From NCBI GenBank assembly GCA_001898825.1, contig MKVK01000014.1, positions 1-64,000 of the forward strand: a stretch of DNA of 64,000 nt, written 5' to 3'. The notes beneath the pieces are model-generated. The model did not search any database and was not told the origin of the DNA. It saw only the letters and a program-made list of their open reading frames with translations. A program made the translations under genes and the position numbers. How positions within the stretch are numbered: the stretch's first letter is position 1; each line of letters opens with the position of its first letter. Source of the DNA: Magnetospirillum sp. 64-120. GTDB taxonomy: Bacteria; Pseudomonadota; Alphaproteobacteria; Rhodospirillales; Magnetospirillaceae. Of this stretch, positions 51,507 to 60,642 are shown piece by piece.

Positions 51507-54121
51507 TACACACCCTTGTCGTTCAAGAACCGGGTATAGCCCTTGTCCTCGTCGGTGATATGGCCGATCAGCCAGTCCTGCAAAAAGGCCAGGAAGTCGA
51601 TCTGGGTCGGATCAGAGCTGTCCTTGAAGCTTTGCCGCATCACCTGCAGCTGTTCGGACAAAAGCGCGTGGTGGGCGCGATGCGCCTCGGTTTCCGGATA
51701 GGCGTGGCGCAGCATCAGCGCTTCTTCCTCGCCGAAATGATAGTGGGCATATTCGGCCATGGCGTCGAACAAGGGGACGATTTCCGGACCGGTGATGCCG
51801 GCCTTGATGGCGTCCAGGATGGCATTGGCCTGTTCGAACATCCGCCGGTGCTGGGTGTCCAGACGCAACACGTCGACGCGGTATTCCTCGCGCCAATGCA
51901 GGCGTCCGCCATTGACGCCGTGCTCGCTTTCGAAGATCGAGGTCATGCGCCGCCCCGAGGTTTCGAACAGCTTCCAGCGCACCGACGGGATGCCCGCCAA
52001 CAGACCAGCGGGCACCAGGAACACCTCGGTGGCGGAAAGCGCCTTCAGGCGGAACATGGACGGTGTCCAGAAGATGGACAGCTCCTCGCCGAAGAAATCG
52101 GCGAAGCGCAGGACTTCCACCTGCTGTTCCCCCAAATAGCGCCCCACTTGGCCAGTGACCACCAAGGCCACCGATTCGGGGCCGATGTCGATGGTTTCGC
52201 CTTCGCGGATGCGCGACAGCGTCATTTCCTTGGCCAGACGGTTCAGCGTGCGGGTGGACACCACTTCGCCGAACAGCCAGGTCCGTTGCAGGAACTGACG
52301 GTTTTCGAAGATGCGGGTGATCGACGCCGACAGGTCGTTGCGACGAACGAAATCCTGGTAAAGGCTGGACGGGATGCGCAGCGCCTTGACGAAGCCGATG
52401 GCCCGGTAGGTTTCGGTCACCGGGGCTTCGAAGAGGGCGAACAATTCACCGATCATGGCGCCCGCCGACAGCACCGACCGGGCGCCGCCGTCGATGTGCA
52501 GGGCCTCGACGCTGCCCGACAGCAGCAGATAGATGTTCTCGGTGGGCCGGCGTTCCTTGACCAGGATGGTGCCGGGGTTGAAGGTGCTGACCGGATTGTT
52601 CAGCAGCACCCGCAATTGGTGGTGGGCGATGTCGGGGAAATAGGCCTGCAGCAACTCAAAGGCCGACCGCCAGATGAAGTCGTGGTTGGACGGGATCAGC
52701 ACGTCGACGTTGCCGAACGACGCGGTCGAGCCGATGGCCTTTTGCGCCAGGGTGTGCTTGCCCGACGTGTGGGCCAGAATCAGCCGCCCCGACCGGTCGT
52801 CGCGGAAGTCATAGGCGTCGCCGTGGATCATGCCGCCGCCCACGTCCACCTTCTTGATGTTGGCGGGCAGCGCATAGGACGCCGCCACCGCCTGGTACAT
52901 GGCCCTGGAAATGCCAGGCGCGTCCGTATCCTCGGTGACGAAATCGCGCAGCACTTCCAGGCGGCACACATCGGCCCAGTGGGCATAGGACCGGTAACCG
53001 TCCTCCCACGGCGCGCGGAACATGAACAGGGTGGTTTCCACCGGATGGGGGGAAAACAGCGGCCGGACTTCCAGGCCGTCCACCTCGTTCCATTCGCCTT
53101 CCACCAGATCGTGGCATTCGAAGTAGTCGGCGAAGGCCGAGGGCTCGATGGACAGCAGCGCCGCCATCTTGCGCGCCACCGAGGCGCGCACCAAGGGCGT
53201 GGCGAAATACTTGATGCGGTGGTCGGCGCGGATCAGCGTGGTCAGGCCGGAAAAGTGGTCGTCATGGGAATGGGTGTGGAAGATGCCGTCGATCTCGTTG
53301 ACGCCGATGCCCAGGGCATCCAGGGTGTGCAGGATGTTGGGACCGGCGTCGATCAGATAGACCCGACCCTGGAACATCAGGATGGCGCCCATGCTGGGAC
53401 GGTTGATGTCCCAGCCGTCGCCTTCGCCGGAATGCACCACCGAGAAGTAATCCCGCTGCATGTTGTAGAAGCCCAAAGGATACGGGCATTCGTAGGTTTC
53501 GAAAGGCGGCAGGGTCAGGTCGACGGTGACGCATTCACCACCATGACAAATCTCGAAAGTGTTCAACCGCACCCGGCGGATGGTGACGCCGTCGCGGATT
53601 TCCACCGGTTCGGCGTCGACGGTCAGGGTATCGAGCAATTCCTGGGGGTGACGGATGCGGCCGAAGGCGAATTTCAGCTTCATGCGCATCAGGTCCTTGG
53701 CCTGCTGCGCGCTGGCCCCGGCCTCGATCAGTTCCTGTTCGTTGATCAGGCCGTAATTGCCGCGATAGATGTATTGCAACTGGGCGCGGACCTGCTCGGC
53801 CGAGCCGATCAGCAGCGGCCGGGCCCCGGTGTTGCCCGGATGGTCGGGGATGATCATGCCCTGGCGGTACAGCATCTGCAGCACCGGGAACTCGCCCAGA
53901 TTGCTGAAGGTGCCGTTCTGCACCATGACGTCCGACAACAAGATGGCGTTCGGCCCGGTCTCGAAGCTGGTGCCGTCCAGTTCGACCGTGGTGATCAAGC
54001 CACGCTTCATCAGGTGCTTGACCACGTCGGCGGGACATCCGCACAAAATCCGCAGGTTGGCTGCGGCGACTTCCACCCACCAGACACCGGTGGTGACCTC
54101 GACCTTTTTAATCGAACCCAT
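51503..54121 (-). CDS. MBL-fold / two cNMP-binding domains / hemerythrin fusion protein
   Basis: 872 residues with no signal peptide or membrane helix, so cytoplasmic. Residues about 1-230 are a helical N-terminal region of unknown type. About 245-480 is a metallo-beta-lactamase fold with HTHSHDDHFSG at 282-292 and further ligands (HGDAYD, SNHDF). About 495-600 is a cNMP-binding domain with a phosphate-binding cassette (GELFAL, Glu559, Arg573). A second, more degenerate one is at about 610-720. About 740-870 is hemerythrin (His758, His794 and Glu798, His814/His818, His854, Asp859). It stands alone with its own promoter. It could couple O2 to cyclic nucleotide control of hydrolysis. Confidence 0.85.
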   Translation of the reverse strand: MGSIKKVEVTTGVWWVEVAAANLRILCGCPADVVKHLMKRGLITTVELDGTSFETGPNAILLSDVMVQNGTFSNLGEFPVLQMLYRQGMIIPDHPGNTGARPLLIGSAEQVRAQLQYIYRGNYGLINEQELIEAGASAQQAKDLMRMKLKFAFGRIRHPQELLDTLTVDAEPVEIRDGVTIRRVRLNTFEICHGGECVTVDLTLPPFETYECPYPLGFYNMQRDYFSVVHSGEGDGWDINRPSMGAILMFQGRVYLIDAGPNILHTLDALGIGVNEIDGIFHTHSHDDHFSGLTTLIRADHRIKYFATPLVRASVARKMAALLSIEPSAFADYFECHDLVEGEWNEVDGLEVRPLFSPHPVETTLFMFRAPWEDGYRSYAHWADVCRLEVLRDFVTEDTDAPGISRAMYQAVAASYALPANIKKVDVGGGMIHGDAYDFRDDRSGRLILAHTSGKHTLAQKAIGSTASFGNVDVLIPSNHDFIWRSAFELLQAYFPDIAHHQLRVLLNNPVSTFNPGTILVKERRPTENIYLLLSGSVEALHIDGGARSVLSAGAMIGELFALFEAPVTETYRAIGFVKALRIPSSLYQDFVRRNDLSASITRIFENRQFLQRTWLFGEVVSTRTLNRLAKEMTLSRIREGETIDIGPESVALVVTGQVGRYLGEQQVEVLRFADFFGEELSIFWTPSMFRLKALSATEVFLVPAGLLAGIPSVRWKLFETSGRRMTSIFESEHGVNGGRLHWREEYRVDVLRLDTQHRRMFEQANAILDAIKAGITGPEIVPLFDAMAEYAHYHFGEEEALMLRHAYPETEAHRAHHALLSEQLQVMRQSFKDSSDPTQIDFLAFLQDWLIGHITDEDKGYTRFLNDKGVY

Positions 54122-54234
54122 TCATCGTCCCCACTCGTGCCCCGACCCTATGCTAGGACGGACAGGCCCGCACATCAACCCACGGGTTGTGACGTTAAGA
54201 GTCGGAAAACCAACATGATTGTTGCAGCTTTTTC

Positions 54235-54263
54235 TTGACCCTGAGAACGTGAATCATTATACC
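54235..54263 (+). promoter_or_regulatory. Candidate sigma-70 promoter of the small ORF at 54302
   Basis: TTGACC (54235-54240), 17 bases, TATACC (54258-54263), about 40 bases before the ATG. It lies in an AT-rich patch. It supports transcription of the small ORF that follows. Confidence 0.45.
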
Positions 54264-54301
54264 ACGCACAGTTCTTATACTTTATGGTAAGGCTACGCTT
54301 C

Positions 54302-54475
54302 ATGGCGACCGCCCCTGCTGATCGCATCATTCGCCTTTTGGCCCTTGGCGCCCTGTACGGCGCCGCTGTGGCCATCGCCGTGGTGTTTTCCCCGGCCAAC
54401 GGCTTCCTGCCGCCGGAAAAGCTGAACAATCTGATCGGCATGAACGCCGAGACCCCGGTCAAACTGTCCCGGTAA
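54302..54475 (+). CDS. Small single-helix membrane protein (57 aa), unknown
   Basis: 57 residues from the ATG at 54302, with TAAGG about 9 bases upstream. There is one hydrophobic helix (LLALGALYGAAVAIAVVF) and a polar C-terminal tail. A sensible promoter precedes it, and it ends 1 base before the convergent glucokinase stop. No family recognised; coding is probable but not proved. Confidence 0.5.
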   Translation: MATAPADRIIRLLALGALYGAAVAIAVVFSPANGFLPPEKLNNLIGMNAETPVKLSR

Positions 54476-54476
54476 G

Positions 54477-55436
54477 TCAAGCTTCCGCGGTAAGCGCCGC
54501 CAAGCCGGCGAAGGCCGGTTCGGGATGGGTGACCAGCCAGGTGGGGATGGCCGACAGATAGCCGGCGAAGCGTCCCTTGGCCTCGAAACGACGGCGAAAC
54601 TCGGACGCGAAGAACGCCTGCGCCATGCGCGGCAAGATGCCGCCCGCCACATAGACCCCGCCCCGCGCCCCCAAGCTCAGCGCCAGATTGCCGGCCACCG
54701 TGCCCAGCATGGCGAAGAACATGCTGAGCGCCTGACGGCAGATCGGGCACGACCCGTCCAGACCGTGGCTGGACACCGCCTCGGCGGTGGAATAGGACGC
54801 GGGCACGCCTTGGACCGCCGCCACCGCTTCGTACAAGTTCAGCAATCCCGGCCCTGAAATCACCCGTTCCGCCGACACATGGCCGAAACGGCGGCGCAGA
54901 TGGGCCAGAACCTGGGCCTCGGTGTCGTCGGTGGCCGCCATGGTCACATGACCGCCTTCGGTGGCCAGGCCGATCCAGCGCCCCGACGAATCGGCCACCA
55001 GACCGGATACCCCCAGCCCGGTTCCGGGCCCCAGCACGGCGATGGGGGCGCCGGGGACCGCTTCGAAACCACCCAGCTTCATCAGGTGGGCCGGCCCCAG
55101 ATGCGGCACCGACAGCGCGGCGGCGGTGAAATCGTTGACCACCTTCAGCTCCGCCAATCCCAATTGGCGCTGCACGTGGTGGGCGGAAAACCGCCACGAC
55201 GAATTGGTCATCTCGATCATGTCGCCGGTCACCGGCGAGGCCACGGCGAAGGCGCCGCGCACCGGTTTGGCGTCGCCGCGCGCCGCCAGGAACACCTTGG
55301 CGGCATCGTCGGGTCCGGCGAAATCAGCGCATTGCAGAACCATGTCGGGACCGATGGCGCCGCTTTCGTCCACCAGGGCGAAACGGACATTGGTGCCGCC
55401 CATGTCGGCGATCAGGGACAGTTTGCTTTCGGTCAC
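54477..55436 (-). CDS. glk: Glucokinase
   Basis: 319 residues. The ATP-binding motif near the start ([17 protein letters not shown]), TSSWRF-type substrate region ([11 protein letters not shown]), [12 protein letters not shown] and [10 protein letters not shown] match proteobacterial glucokinases (Glk family). It phosphorylates glucose. It starts at GTG and overlaps the end of glgA (GTGA), so it is read from the glgA transcript; it may recover glucose released from glycogen. Confidence 0.92.
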   Translation of the reverse strand: MTESKLSLIADMGGTNVRFALVDESGAIGPDMVLQCADFAGPDDAAKVFLAARGDAKPVRGAFAVASPVTGDMIEMTNSSWRFSAHHVQRQLGLAELKVVNDFTAAALSVPHLGPAHLMKLGGFEAVPGAPIAVLGPGTGLGVSGLVADSSGRWIGLATEGGHVTMAATDDTEAQVLAHLRRRFGHVSAERVISGPGLLNLYEAVAAVQGVPASYSTAEAVSSHGLDGSCPICRQALSMFFAMLGTVAGNLALSLGARGGVYVAGGILPRMAQAFFASEFRRRFEAKGRFAGYLSAIPTWLVTHPEPAFAGLAALTAEA

Positions 55437-56893
55437 GAATTCACCATGGCGTCGTAAAGCTGGACATAACGGCTGGCCGAACGGGACCAGCCGAAATCCT
55501 GGGAAATGCCGGTGTTCTGGATGCGCCGCCACTGATCGGTGTTGGCGAAGCTGGCGATGGCGCGTTCGACGCACCACTGGAAGGCCCCGGCATTGGCGTG
55601 CTCGAAAACGAAGCCGGTGCCGGTGCCGCTCATCAGTCCGTCATAACTGCAATCCATCACCGTGTCGGCCAGACCGCCGGTGGCGTGCACCACCGGCACC
55701 GTGCCATAGCGCATGGCATAGAACTGGGTCAGACCGCAGGGCTCGAAGCGCGACGGCATCAGCAGCATGTCGCCGCCGCCCAACAGCCGATGCGCCAGTT
55801 CTTCCGAATAGCCGATGGTGACGGCCACCCGGCGCGGCGAGCCGTGGGCCGCCGACTGGAAGCCCAGTTCCAAGGCGCGGTCGCCCGCCCCCAGCACCGC
55901 CAGTTGAGCGCCTTGGCGCAGCAGCGCCGGCAGGGTGGACAACACCATGTCCATGCCCTTTTGGTCGGCCAGGCGGCTGATGATCACCATCAGCGGCGCC
56001 CGGGCATCCATTTCCAATCCCAAAGCCTGTTGCAGCGCCACCTTGTTGGCGGCCTTGCCGGCGACGACGTCGGCGGCGCCATAGGTCTTGGCCAGCAAAG
56101 GGTCGGCGGACGGGTTCCACACCCCGTAATCGGCGCCGTTCAGGATGCCGACCAGATCGGCGGCGCGCCAGGACAGCACGCCTTCCATGCCGCAGCCGAA
56201 AGCCGGGGACTGGATTTCGCGGGCATAGCGCGGGCTGACGGTGGTCAGCTTGTCTGCATAAACCAGACCGGATTTCAGGAACGACAGGTCGCCCCAATAT
56301 TCCAGACCGTCCATGGTGAACAGCGACCATGGCAGCCCCAGACGTTCCAGGGTCTCGGCGGGGAACTGGCCCTGATAGGCGATGTTGTGGATGGTGAACA
56401 CGGTCTGCGGCGGATTTTCCACCTGCCACGCCTTCAGATAAGCCGGGGCCAGACCGGTCTGCCAGTCGTGGCAATGCAGCACCTGAGGCCGCCATTTGAC
56501 CGGCGACAGGGGGGTGCACAGCCGCGCCGCCACCCAGGACAGCAGGCCGAAACGCAAGGGGTTGTCGGCATAATCGGCGCCGCTTTCGTCCACATAGGGA
56601 CCACCGGGACGGTCATACAGCGCCGGGCAATCCAGCAGCCAAACCGGCACACCGGATCCCGGCAACTTGGCCGAGATCAGCCTGGCCTCGCCGCCCACGT
56701 CCAAAGGATCGCCGAAACTGGCGACCTGACGCTTGCCCTCGGCCTTGGCCAGGGCCTGCGGATAGCCGGGCAGCAAAATCCGAACCTCGTGTCCGGCTTC
56801 GATCAGCGCCGCCGGCAGCGCGCCGGCCACGTCGGCCAGACCGCCGGTCTTGACCAGCGGGAACACTTCGGACGCGGCGAACAGGATACGCAT
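55433..56893 (-). CDS. glgA: Glycogen synthase
   Basis: 486 residues, GT5 family. The ADP-glucose-binding [13 protein letters not shown] is at the N-terminus (residues about 15-27), and the C-terminal domain has [14 protein letters not shown] with catalytic Glu. It extends alpha-1,4-glucan using ADP-glucose made by glgC, which lies divergently 183 bases away. The start [13 protein letters not shown] is preferred over a Met 12 codons upstream. It is coupled to glk. Confidence 0.95.
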   Translation of the reverse strand: MRILFAASEVFPLVKTGGLADVAGALPAALIEAGHEVRILLPGYPQALAKAEGKRQVASFGDPLDVGGEARLISAKLPGSGVPVWLLDCPALYDRPGGPYVDESGADYADNPLRFGLLSWVAARLCTPLSPVKWRPQVLHCHDWQTGLAPAYLKAWQVENPPQTVFTIHNIAYQGQFPAETLERLGLPWSLFTMDGLEYWGDLSFLKSGLVYADKLTTVSPRYAREIQSPAFGCGMEGVLSWRAADLVGILNGADYGVWNPSADPLLAKTYGAADVVAGKAANKVALQQALGLEMDARAPLMVIISRLADQKGMDMVLSTLPALLRQGAQLAVLGAGDRALELGFQSAAHGSPRRVAVTIGYSEELAHRLLGGGDMLLMPSRFEPCGLTQFYAMRYGTVPVVHATGGLADTVMDCSYDGLMSGTGTGFVFEHANAGAFQWCVERAIASFANTDQWRRIQNTGISQDFGWSRSASRYVQLYDAMVNS

Positions 56894-57076
56894 GGGGGGG
56901 GGTCCTTGCTGGCTGTCGGCATTGCGCAAAGCCTACTCCATGCCGGCGCAGCGGGAAAGCCGCAACCGGCGCAGGCCACGTCCTTGCCCCGCCCCGGTTG
57001 CCGCCGGGCGCAAACTGTGGCACCGTCCGCCTGTCTTGCCTTGGGGGGGCATCACCCAAAACCCGGGAGGGAGGAG

Positions 57077-58363
57077 ATGAGCGTGCCGCAGGATGGTCAG
57101 CCCGTGGATTTGGAAGTCAACCTTCGACTGCGCCGTACCCTGGCGCTGGTCCTGGCCGGCGGCCGCGGCTCGCGCTTGAAGGCGCTGACCGACTGGCACG
57201 CCAAGCCCGCCGTGCCCTTCGCCGGCAAGTTCCGCATCGTCGATTTCGCACTTTCTAACTGCATCAATTCCGGCATCCGCCGTATCGGTGTGCTGACCCA
57301 GTACAAGGCCCACAGCCTGATTCAGCACATCCAGCGCGGCTGGGGCTTCCTGCGCGGCGAATTCAACGAATTCATCGAATTGCTGCCCGCCCAGCAGCGC
57401 ACCGACGGCGAGGCCTGGTACAAGGGCACCGCCGACGCGGTCTACCAGAACCTGGACATCATCCGCGCCCACGGCCCGGAATTCGTGCTGATCCTGGCCG
57501 GCGACCATGTCTACAAGATGGATTACGGCAAGATGCTGGCCCACCATCTGGCCGAAGGCGCCGACGTCACCGTCGCCTGCCTGGAAGTGCCGCTGGAGGA
57601 CGCCAAGGGTTTCGGCGTCATGGCGGTGGACGACGCCGACAACGTCATCCGCTTCGACGAAAAACCCGACAATCCCCAGCCCATTCCCGGCCGCGACGAC
57701 ATCGCCCTGGCCAGCATGGGCATCTACATGTTCAACGCCCAGTTCCTGTACGACCAATTGAAGATCGACGCCGACCAAGCGGGCAGCGAGAACGATTTCG
57801 GCAAGAACATCATCCCGTCCTTGATCGGCAAGGCCAAGGTGCTGGCCCACCGCTTCGGCCATTCCTGCGTCATGCACGAAGGCGCACGCGAACATTACTG
57901 GCGCGACGTCGGCACCGTGGACGCCTATTGGGAAGCCAACATCGACCTGACCACGGTGACCCCGTCCTTGAACATCTATGACGACACCTGGCCGATCTGG
58001 ACCTATCAGGCGCAACTGCCGCCGGCCAAGTTCGTCTTCGATTCCGACACGCGGCGCGGCATGGCCGTCGATTCCATGGTGTCGGGCGGCTGTATCATCT
58101 CGGGCGCGGTGGTGCGCCGGTCGCTGCTTTATTCCAACGTCCGGGTCAATTCCTATTGCTTGGTGGAAGATTCGGTGGTGCTGCCCGATTGCGACATCGG
58201 CCGCCACGCCAAGCTGAAGAAGTGCATCGTCGACCAAGGCTGCGTCATCCCCCCCGGTCTGGTGGTGGGCGAGGACGCGGCGCTGGACGCCAAGCGGTTC
58301 TACCGCTCGGAAAAGGGCATCACCCTGATCACCGCCGACATGCTGAAGAAGCTGGAATCGTAA
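57077..58363 (+). CDS. glgC: ADP-glucose pyrophosphorylase
   Basis: 428 residues. The nucleotide motif [17 protein letters not shown], the [18 protein letters not shown] stretch, the substrate Lys region FDEKPDNP and [19 protein letters not shown] match GlgC; a left-handed helix domain closes the C-terminus. It makes ADP-glucose from glucose 1-phosphate and ATP, the committed step to glycogen. GGGAGGGAGGAG is a strong ribosome site. It is divergent from glgA-glk. Confidence 0.96.
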   Translation: MSVPQDGQPVDLEVNLRLRRTLALVLAGGRGSRLKALTDWHAKPAVPFAGKFRIVDFALSNCINSGIRRIGVLTQYKAHSLIQHIQRGWGFLRGEFNEFIELLPAQQRTDGEAWYKGTADAVYQNLDIIRAHGPEFVLILAGDHVYKMDYGKMLAHHLAEGADVTVACLEVPLEDAKGFGVMAVDDADNVIRFDEKPDNPQPIPGRDDIALASMGIYMFNAQFLYDQLKIDADQAGSENDFGKNIIPSLIGKAKVLAHRFGHSCVMHEGAREHYWRDVGTVDAYWEANIDLTTVTPSLNIYDDTWPIWTYQAQLPPAKFVFDSDTRRGMAVDSMVSGGCIISGAVVRRSLLYSNVRVNSYCLVEDSVVLPDCDIGRHAKLKKCIVDQGCVIPPGLVVGEDAALDAKRFYRSEKGITLITADMLKKLES

Positions 58364-58383
58364 GCGGCCCAATTATTGCTTAT

Positions 58384-58403
58384 TCACGGATCACCATCCG
58401 TGA
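58384..58403. promoter_or_regulatory. Inverted repeat just upstream of the TauE/SafE gene
   Basis: TCACGGAT-CACC-ATCCGTGA, a perfect 8-bp repeat 12 bases before the start, ending next to the ribosome site GGAGC. It may be an operator or leader hairpin. There is no T run, so it is not a standard terminator of glgC. Confidence 0.45.
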
Positions 58404-58414
58404 TTGGAGCAAAT

Positions 58415-59215
58415 ATGACAGCGACAGCCAGCACCGCCACCCGCGCCCCCGCCGCCTTCGCCGGGGGCGCCATCATCGGCACCCTGGGGGGCCTGATCGG
58501 CCTGGGCGGCGCAGAATTCCGGCTGCCGCTGCTGATCGGCCTGTTCCGCTTCGCCGCCCTGGAAGCCGTGATCCTGAACAAGGCCATGAGCCTGATCGTC
58601 GTCGCCTCGGCCCTGCCCTTCCGCGCCGGTGCCGTGCCCTGGCACCAAGTGCTGGACCACTGGCCGGTGATCGTCAATCTGCTGGCCGGGTCCATGGTGG
58701 GAGCATGGCTGGGGGCCGGCTGGGCCATCCGTCTGCGTTCTGACCGGCTTTACAAGGTCATCGCCGTCATGCTGCTGGTGATCGCCGGGGTGCTGTGGCT
58801 GGGCCATGACAGCAGCGCCACCGCGCCACCGTTGGACGGCATCGCCCTTTACGGCGCCGGCATCATGGCCGGTCTGGTCATCGGCATCTTCGCGTCATTG
58901 CTGGGGGTGGCGGGTGGCGAAATGCTGATCCCCACCCTGGTACTGCTGTTCGGCGCCGACATCAAGCTGGCCGGCAGCCTGTCCTTGGCGGTCAGCCTGC
59001 CCACCATGGTCGTCGGCTTCGCCCGCTATAGCCGCGACCAAAGCTTCGCCGTGCTGAAAGCCAACAAGCGCTTTGTCCTGGTGATGGCCAGTGGGTCGCT
59101 GCTGGGGGCCTATGCCGGCGCCCAGGCCCTGGGCATGGTGCCCAATGCCGCGCTGTTGCCCGCCCTGGCGGCCATTTTGGTGATCTCGGCCGTCAAAGTG
59201 TGGCGGCACGCCTGA
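58415..59215 (+). CDS. TauE/SafE-type sulfite/organosulfonate exporter family protein
   Basis: 266 residues with about eight helices in two similar halves: GAIIGTLGGLIGLGGAEFRLPLL in part GTLGGLIGLGGAEFRLPLL, and later IFASLLGVAGGEMLIPTLVLL in part LLGVAGGEMLIP. These are the signature of the TauE/SafE (DUF81) family. The substrate, if any sulfur compound, cannot be told. It is 51 bases after glgC and could be co-transcribed or independently controlled by the inverted repeat. Confidence 0.87.
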   Translation: MTATASTATRAPAAFAGGAIIGTLGGLIGLGGAEFRLPLLIGLFRFAALEAVILNKAMSLIVVASALPFRAGAVPWHQVLDHWPVIVNLLAGSMVGAWLGAGWAIRLRSDRLYKVIAVMLLVIAGVLWLGHDSSATAPPLDGIALYGAGIMAGLVIGIFASLLGVAGGEMLIPTLVLLFGADIKLAGSLSLAVSLPTMVVGFARYSRDQSFAVLKANKRFVLVMASGSLLGAYAGAQALGMVPNAALLPALAAILVISAVKVWRHA

Positions 59216-59467
59216 TCAGGCCAGAAAGGCGTCCAAGGCCTTGTCCACCAGTTCCAGGTTGCGGGGGTGGTGCAGCGTCACCTCGCCCGCATCCAGTTCG
59301 GCGGTGACCCAGCCGGCATGACCGGGGGTCTTCACGATCACCGAAATCAGGGTATAGGGCTGGTCATGGCGGGTGACCAGCATGGACATCTGGTCTGCGT
59401 GATAGCGCACCTCGCCTTCATGGGGCAAGGCCGCCATCAGACGGCTGAGCATGGCTTTGTTGGGCAT
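59216..59467 (-). CDS. Small protein of unknown function (83 aa)
   Basis: 83 residues from an ATG at 59467: MPNKAMLSRLMAALPHEGEV. Mixed helix-strand with MLVTRHDQPYTLISVIVKTPG. No signal peptide and no motif I recognise. The longer in-frame extension upstream crosses non-coding DNA and is not supported. It converges with the TauE/SafE gene, adjacent without overlap. Confidence 0.7.
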   Translation of the reverse strand: MPNKAMLSRLMAALPHEGEVRYHADQMSMLVTRHDQPYTLISVIVKTPGHAGWVTAELDAGEVTLHHPRNLELVDKALDAFLA

Positions 59468-59587
59468 GGTTGGGTCCCCGGCTGAGATTGGGATGCCCCA
59501 GCCTAGCCCTGGGCCAAGCACGACCTGTAACGGGTAAAACGCATGGGCCCATGAACGCATGGCCCCATGAGCGACAAGCATGGCCGG

Positions 59588-60568
59588 CTATTTGCCCTTG
59601 CGGTCCTTTTCGACCCGCCGCCAATTGCTGACGTTGGAATTGTGTTCCTCCAGCGACCTGGCGAAACGATGCCCGCCCGAACCGTCGGCGACAAAGTAAA
59701 GCGCGTCGGTCTTGGCCGGGTTCAGCACCGCTTCCAGGCTGGCGCGGCCGGGATTGGCGATGGGGGTCTTGGGCAAGCGGTCGATGACGTAAGTGTTCCA
59801 GGCATGGGGCTTTTCCAGATCGGCACGGGTCAGCGGCCGATCCAGAACCCCCATGCCGTCGGACAAGCCATAGATCACCGTCGGGTCCGATTGCAGTCGC
59901 ATGCCCAGGCGTAAACGGTTGACGAAGACCCCGGCCACCATGGGACGTTCGGCGGCGATTCCGGTCTCGCGTTCCACGACGGAGGCCAGGATCAGCACTT
60001 CCTCGGGCGATTTCAGCGGCAAATCGGGTGCCCGCTTGGCCCACAATTCGTCCAAGGTCTGGCGCATGGACTTTTCCATGCGCGAAACCAGCTCGGCGCG
60101 GTCGTCGTCACGCGACAGCACCCAGGTTTCCGGCAGCAGCCAGCCTTCGGGGGGCAATTTCGACACCTTGCCGGACAGGAAGTCGGCCTGTTCCACCTCG
60201 GCCAGAATCTGCTTGACCGTGAGCCCTTCGGCGATGGTCAGGCGGTGTTTCAGGGTGCGGCCCTCGCCGATCATGGTCATCACGTCTTCGCCGCTGATGG
60301 CGGGCGGGAATTCGTATTCCCCGGCCTTCAGCACCACCTTGCGCAGCTTGGTGCCGATCATGAAGGAATAGCGGTCGTGGACCACGCCCGCGACTTCCAG
60401 CTTACGGGCGATGGCGTCCAGCCCCGCCCCCTTGGGCACCACCAGCACCAACTTCTGGGCTAGCGGCCCCGGCCCGGTGAAACGGCGATGGCCATCCAGC
60501 GCCAGGAAAGTGCCGCCGGCAATGACCAGCACACACAGAACCAGGAACAGCCGAAGCAAAAAGCGCAT
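59588..60568 (-). CDS. mltG: Endolytic murein transglycosylase
   Basis: 326 residues. One N-terminal membrane anchor (LLRLFLVLCVLVIAGGTFLAL) precedes a LysM-like region and the YceG catalytic domain, with ILASVVERETG (catalytic Glu) and NTYVIDRLPKTPIANPG. It cuts nascent peptidoglycan glycan strands at the inner membrane. The gene order fabF-mltG is common in proteobacteria. It lies 74 bases after fabF with a hairpin terminator between, so it may be partly separately expressed. Confidence 0.93.
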   Translation of the reverse strand: MRFLLRLFLVLCVLVIAGGTFLALDGHRRFTGPGPLAQKLVLVVPKGAGLDAIARKLEVAGVVHDRYSFMIGTKLRKVVLKAGEYEFPPAISGEDVMTMIGEGRTLKHRLTIAEGLTVKQILAEVEQADFLSGKVSKLPPEGWLLPETWVLSRDDDRAELVSRMEKSMRQTLDELWAKRAPDLPLKSPEEVLILASVVERETGIAAERPMVAGVFVNRLRLGMRLQSDPTVIYGLSDGMGVLDRPLTRADLEKPHAWNTYVIDRLPKTPIANPGRASLEAVLNPAKTDALYFVADGSGGHRFARSLEEHNSNVSNWRRVEKDRKGK

Positions 60569-60586
60569 GTGTCATCCCCTGAAGCA

Positions 60587-60620
60587 AAAAGGCCCCCATG
60601 CCGCAGCACGGGGGCCTTTC
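60587..60620 (-). terminator. Hairpin terminator between fabF and mltG
   Basis: A 10-bp stem AAAGGCCCCC / GGGGGCCTTT with a 12-base loop; on the minus strand it runs into TTTTT. It would end the fab transcript, or reduce it into mltG. Confidence 0.75.
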
Positions 60621-60642
60621 GCAAAGCAGATCCGGAAGGCCC

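Noticed and set aside
51416-54238. A very long plus-strand open frame opposite the MBL/cNMP/hemerythrin gene
   Set aside because: It is the antisense shadow of a gene with clear domain motifs; its translation is rich in His, Gln, Gly and Arg with no recognisable domain, as expected for high-GC antisense frames.
55598-57076. N-terminal extension of about 490 residues on glgC
   Set aside because: It runs antisense to glgA, which is clearly coding; a strong ribosome site and the family start point fix glgC at 57077.
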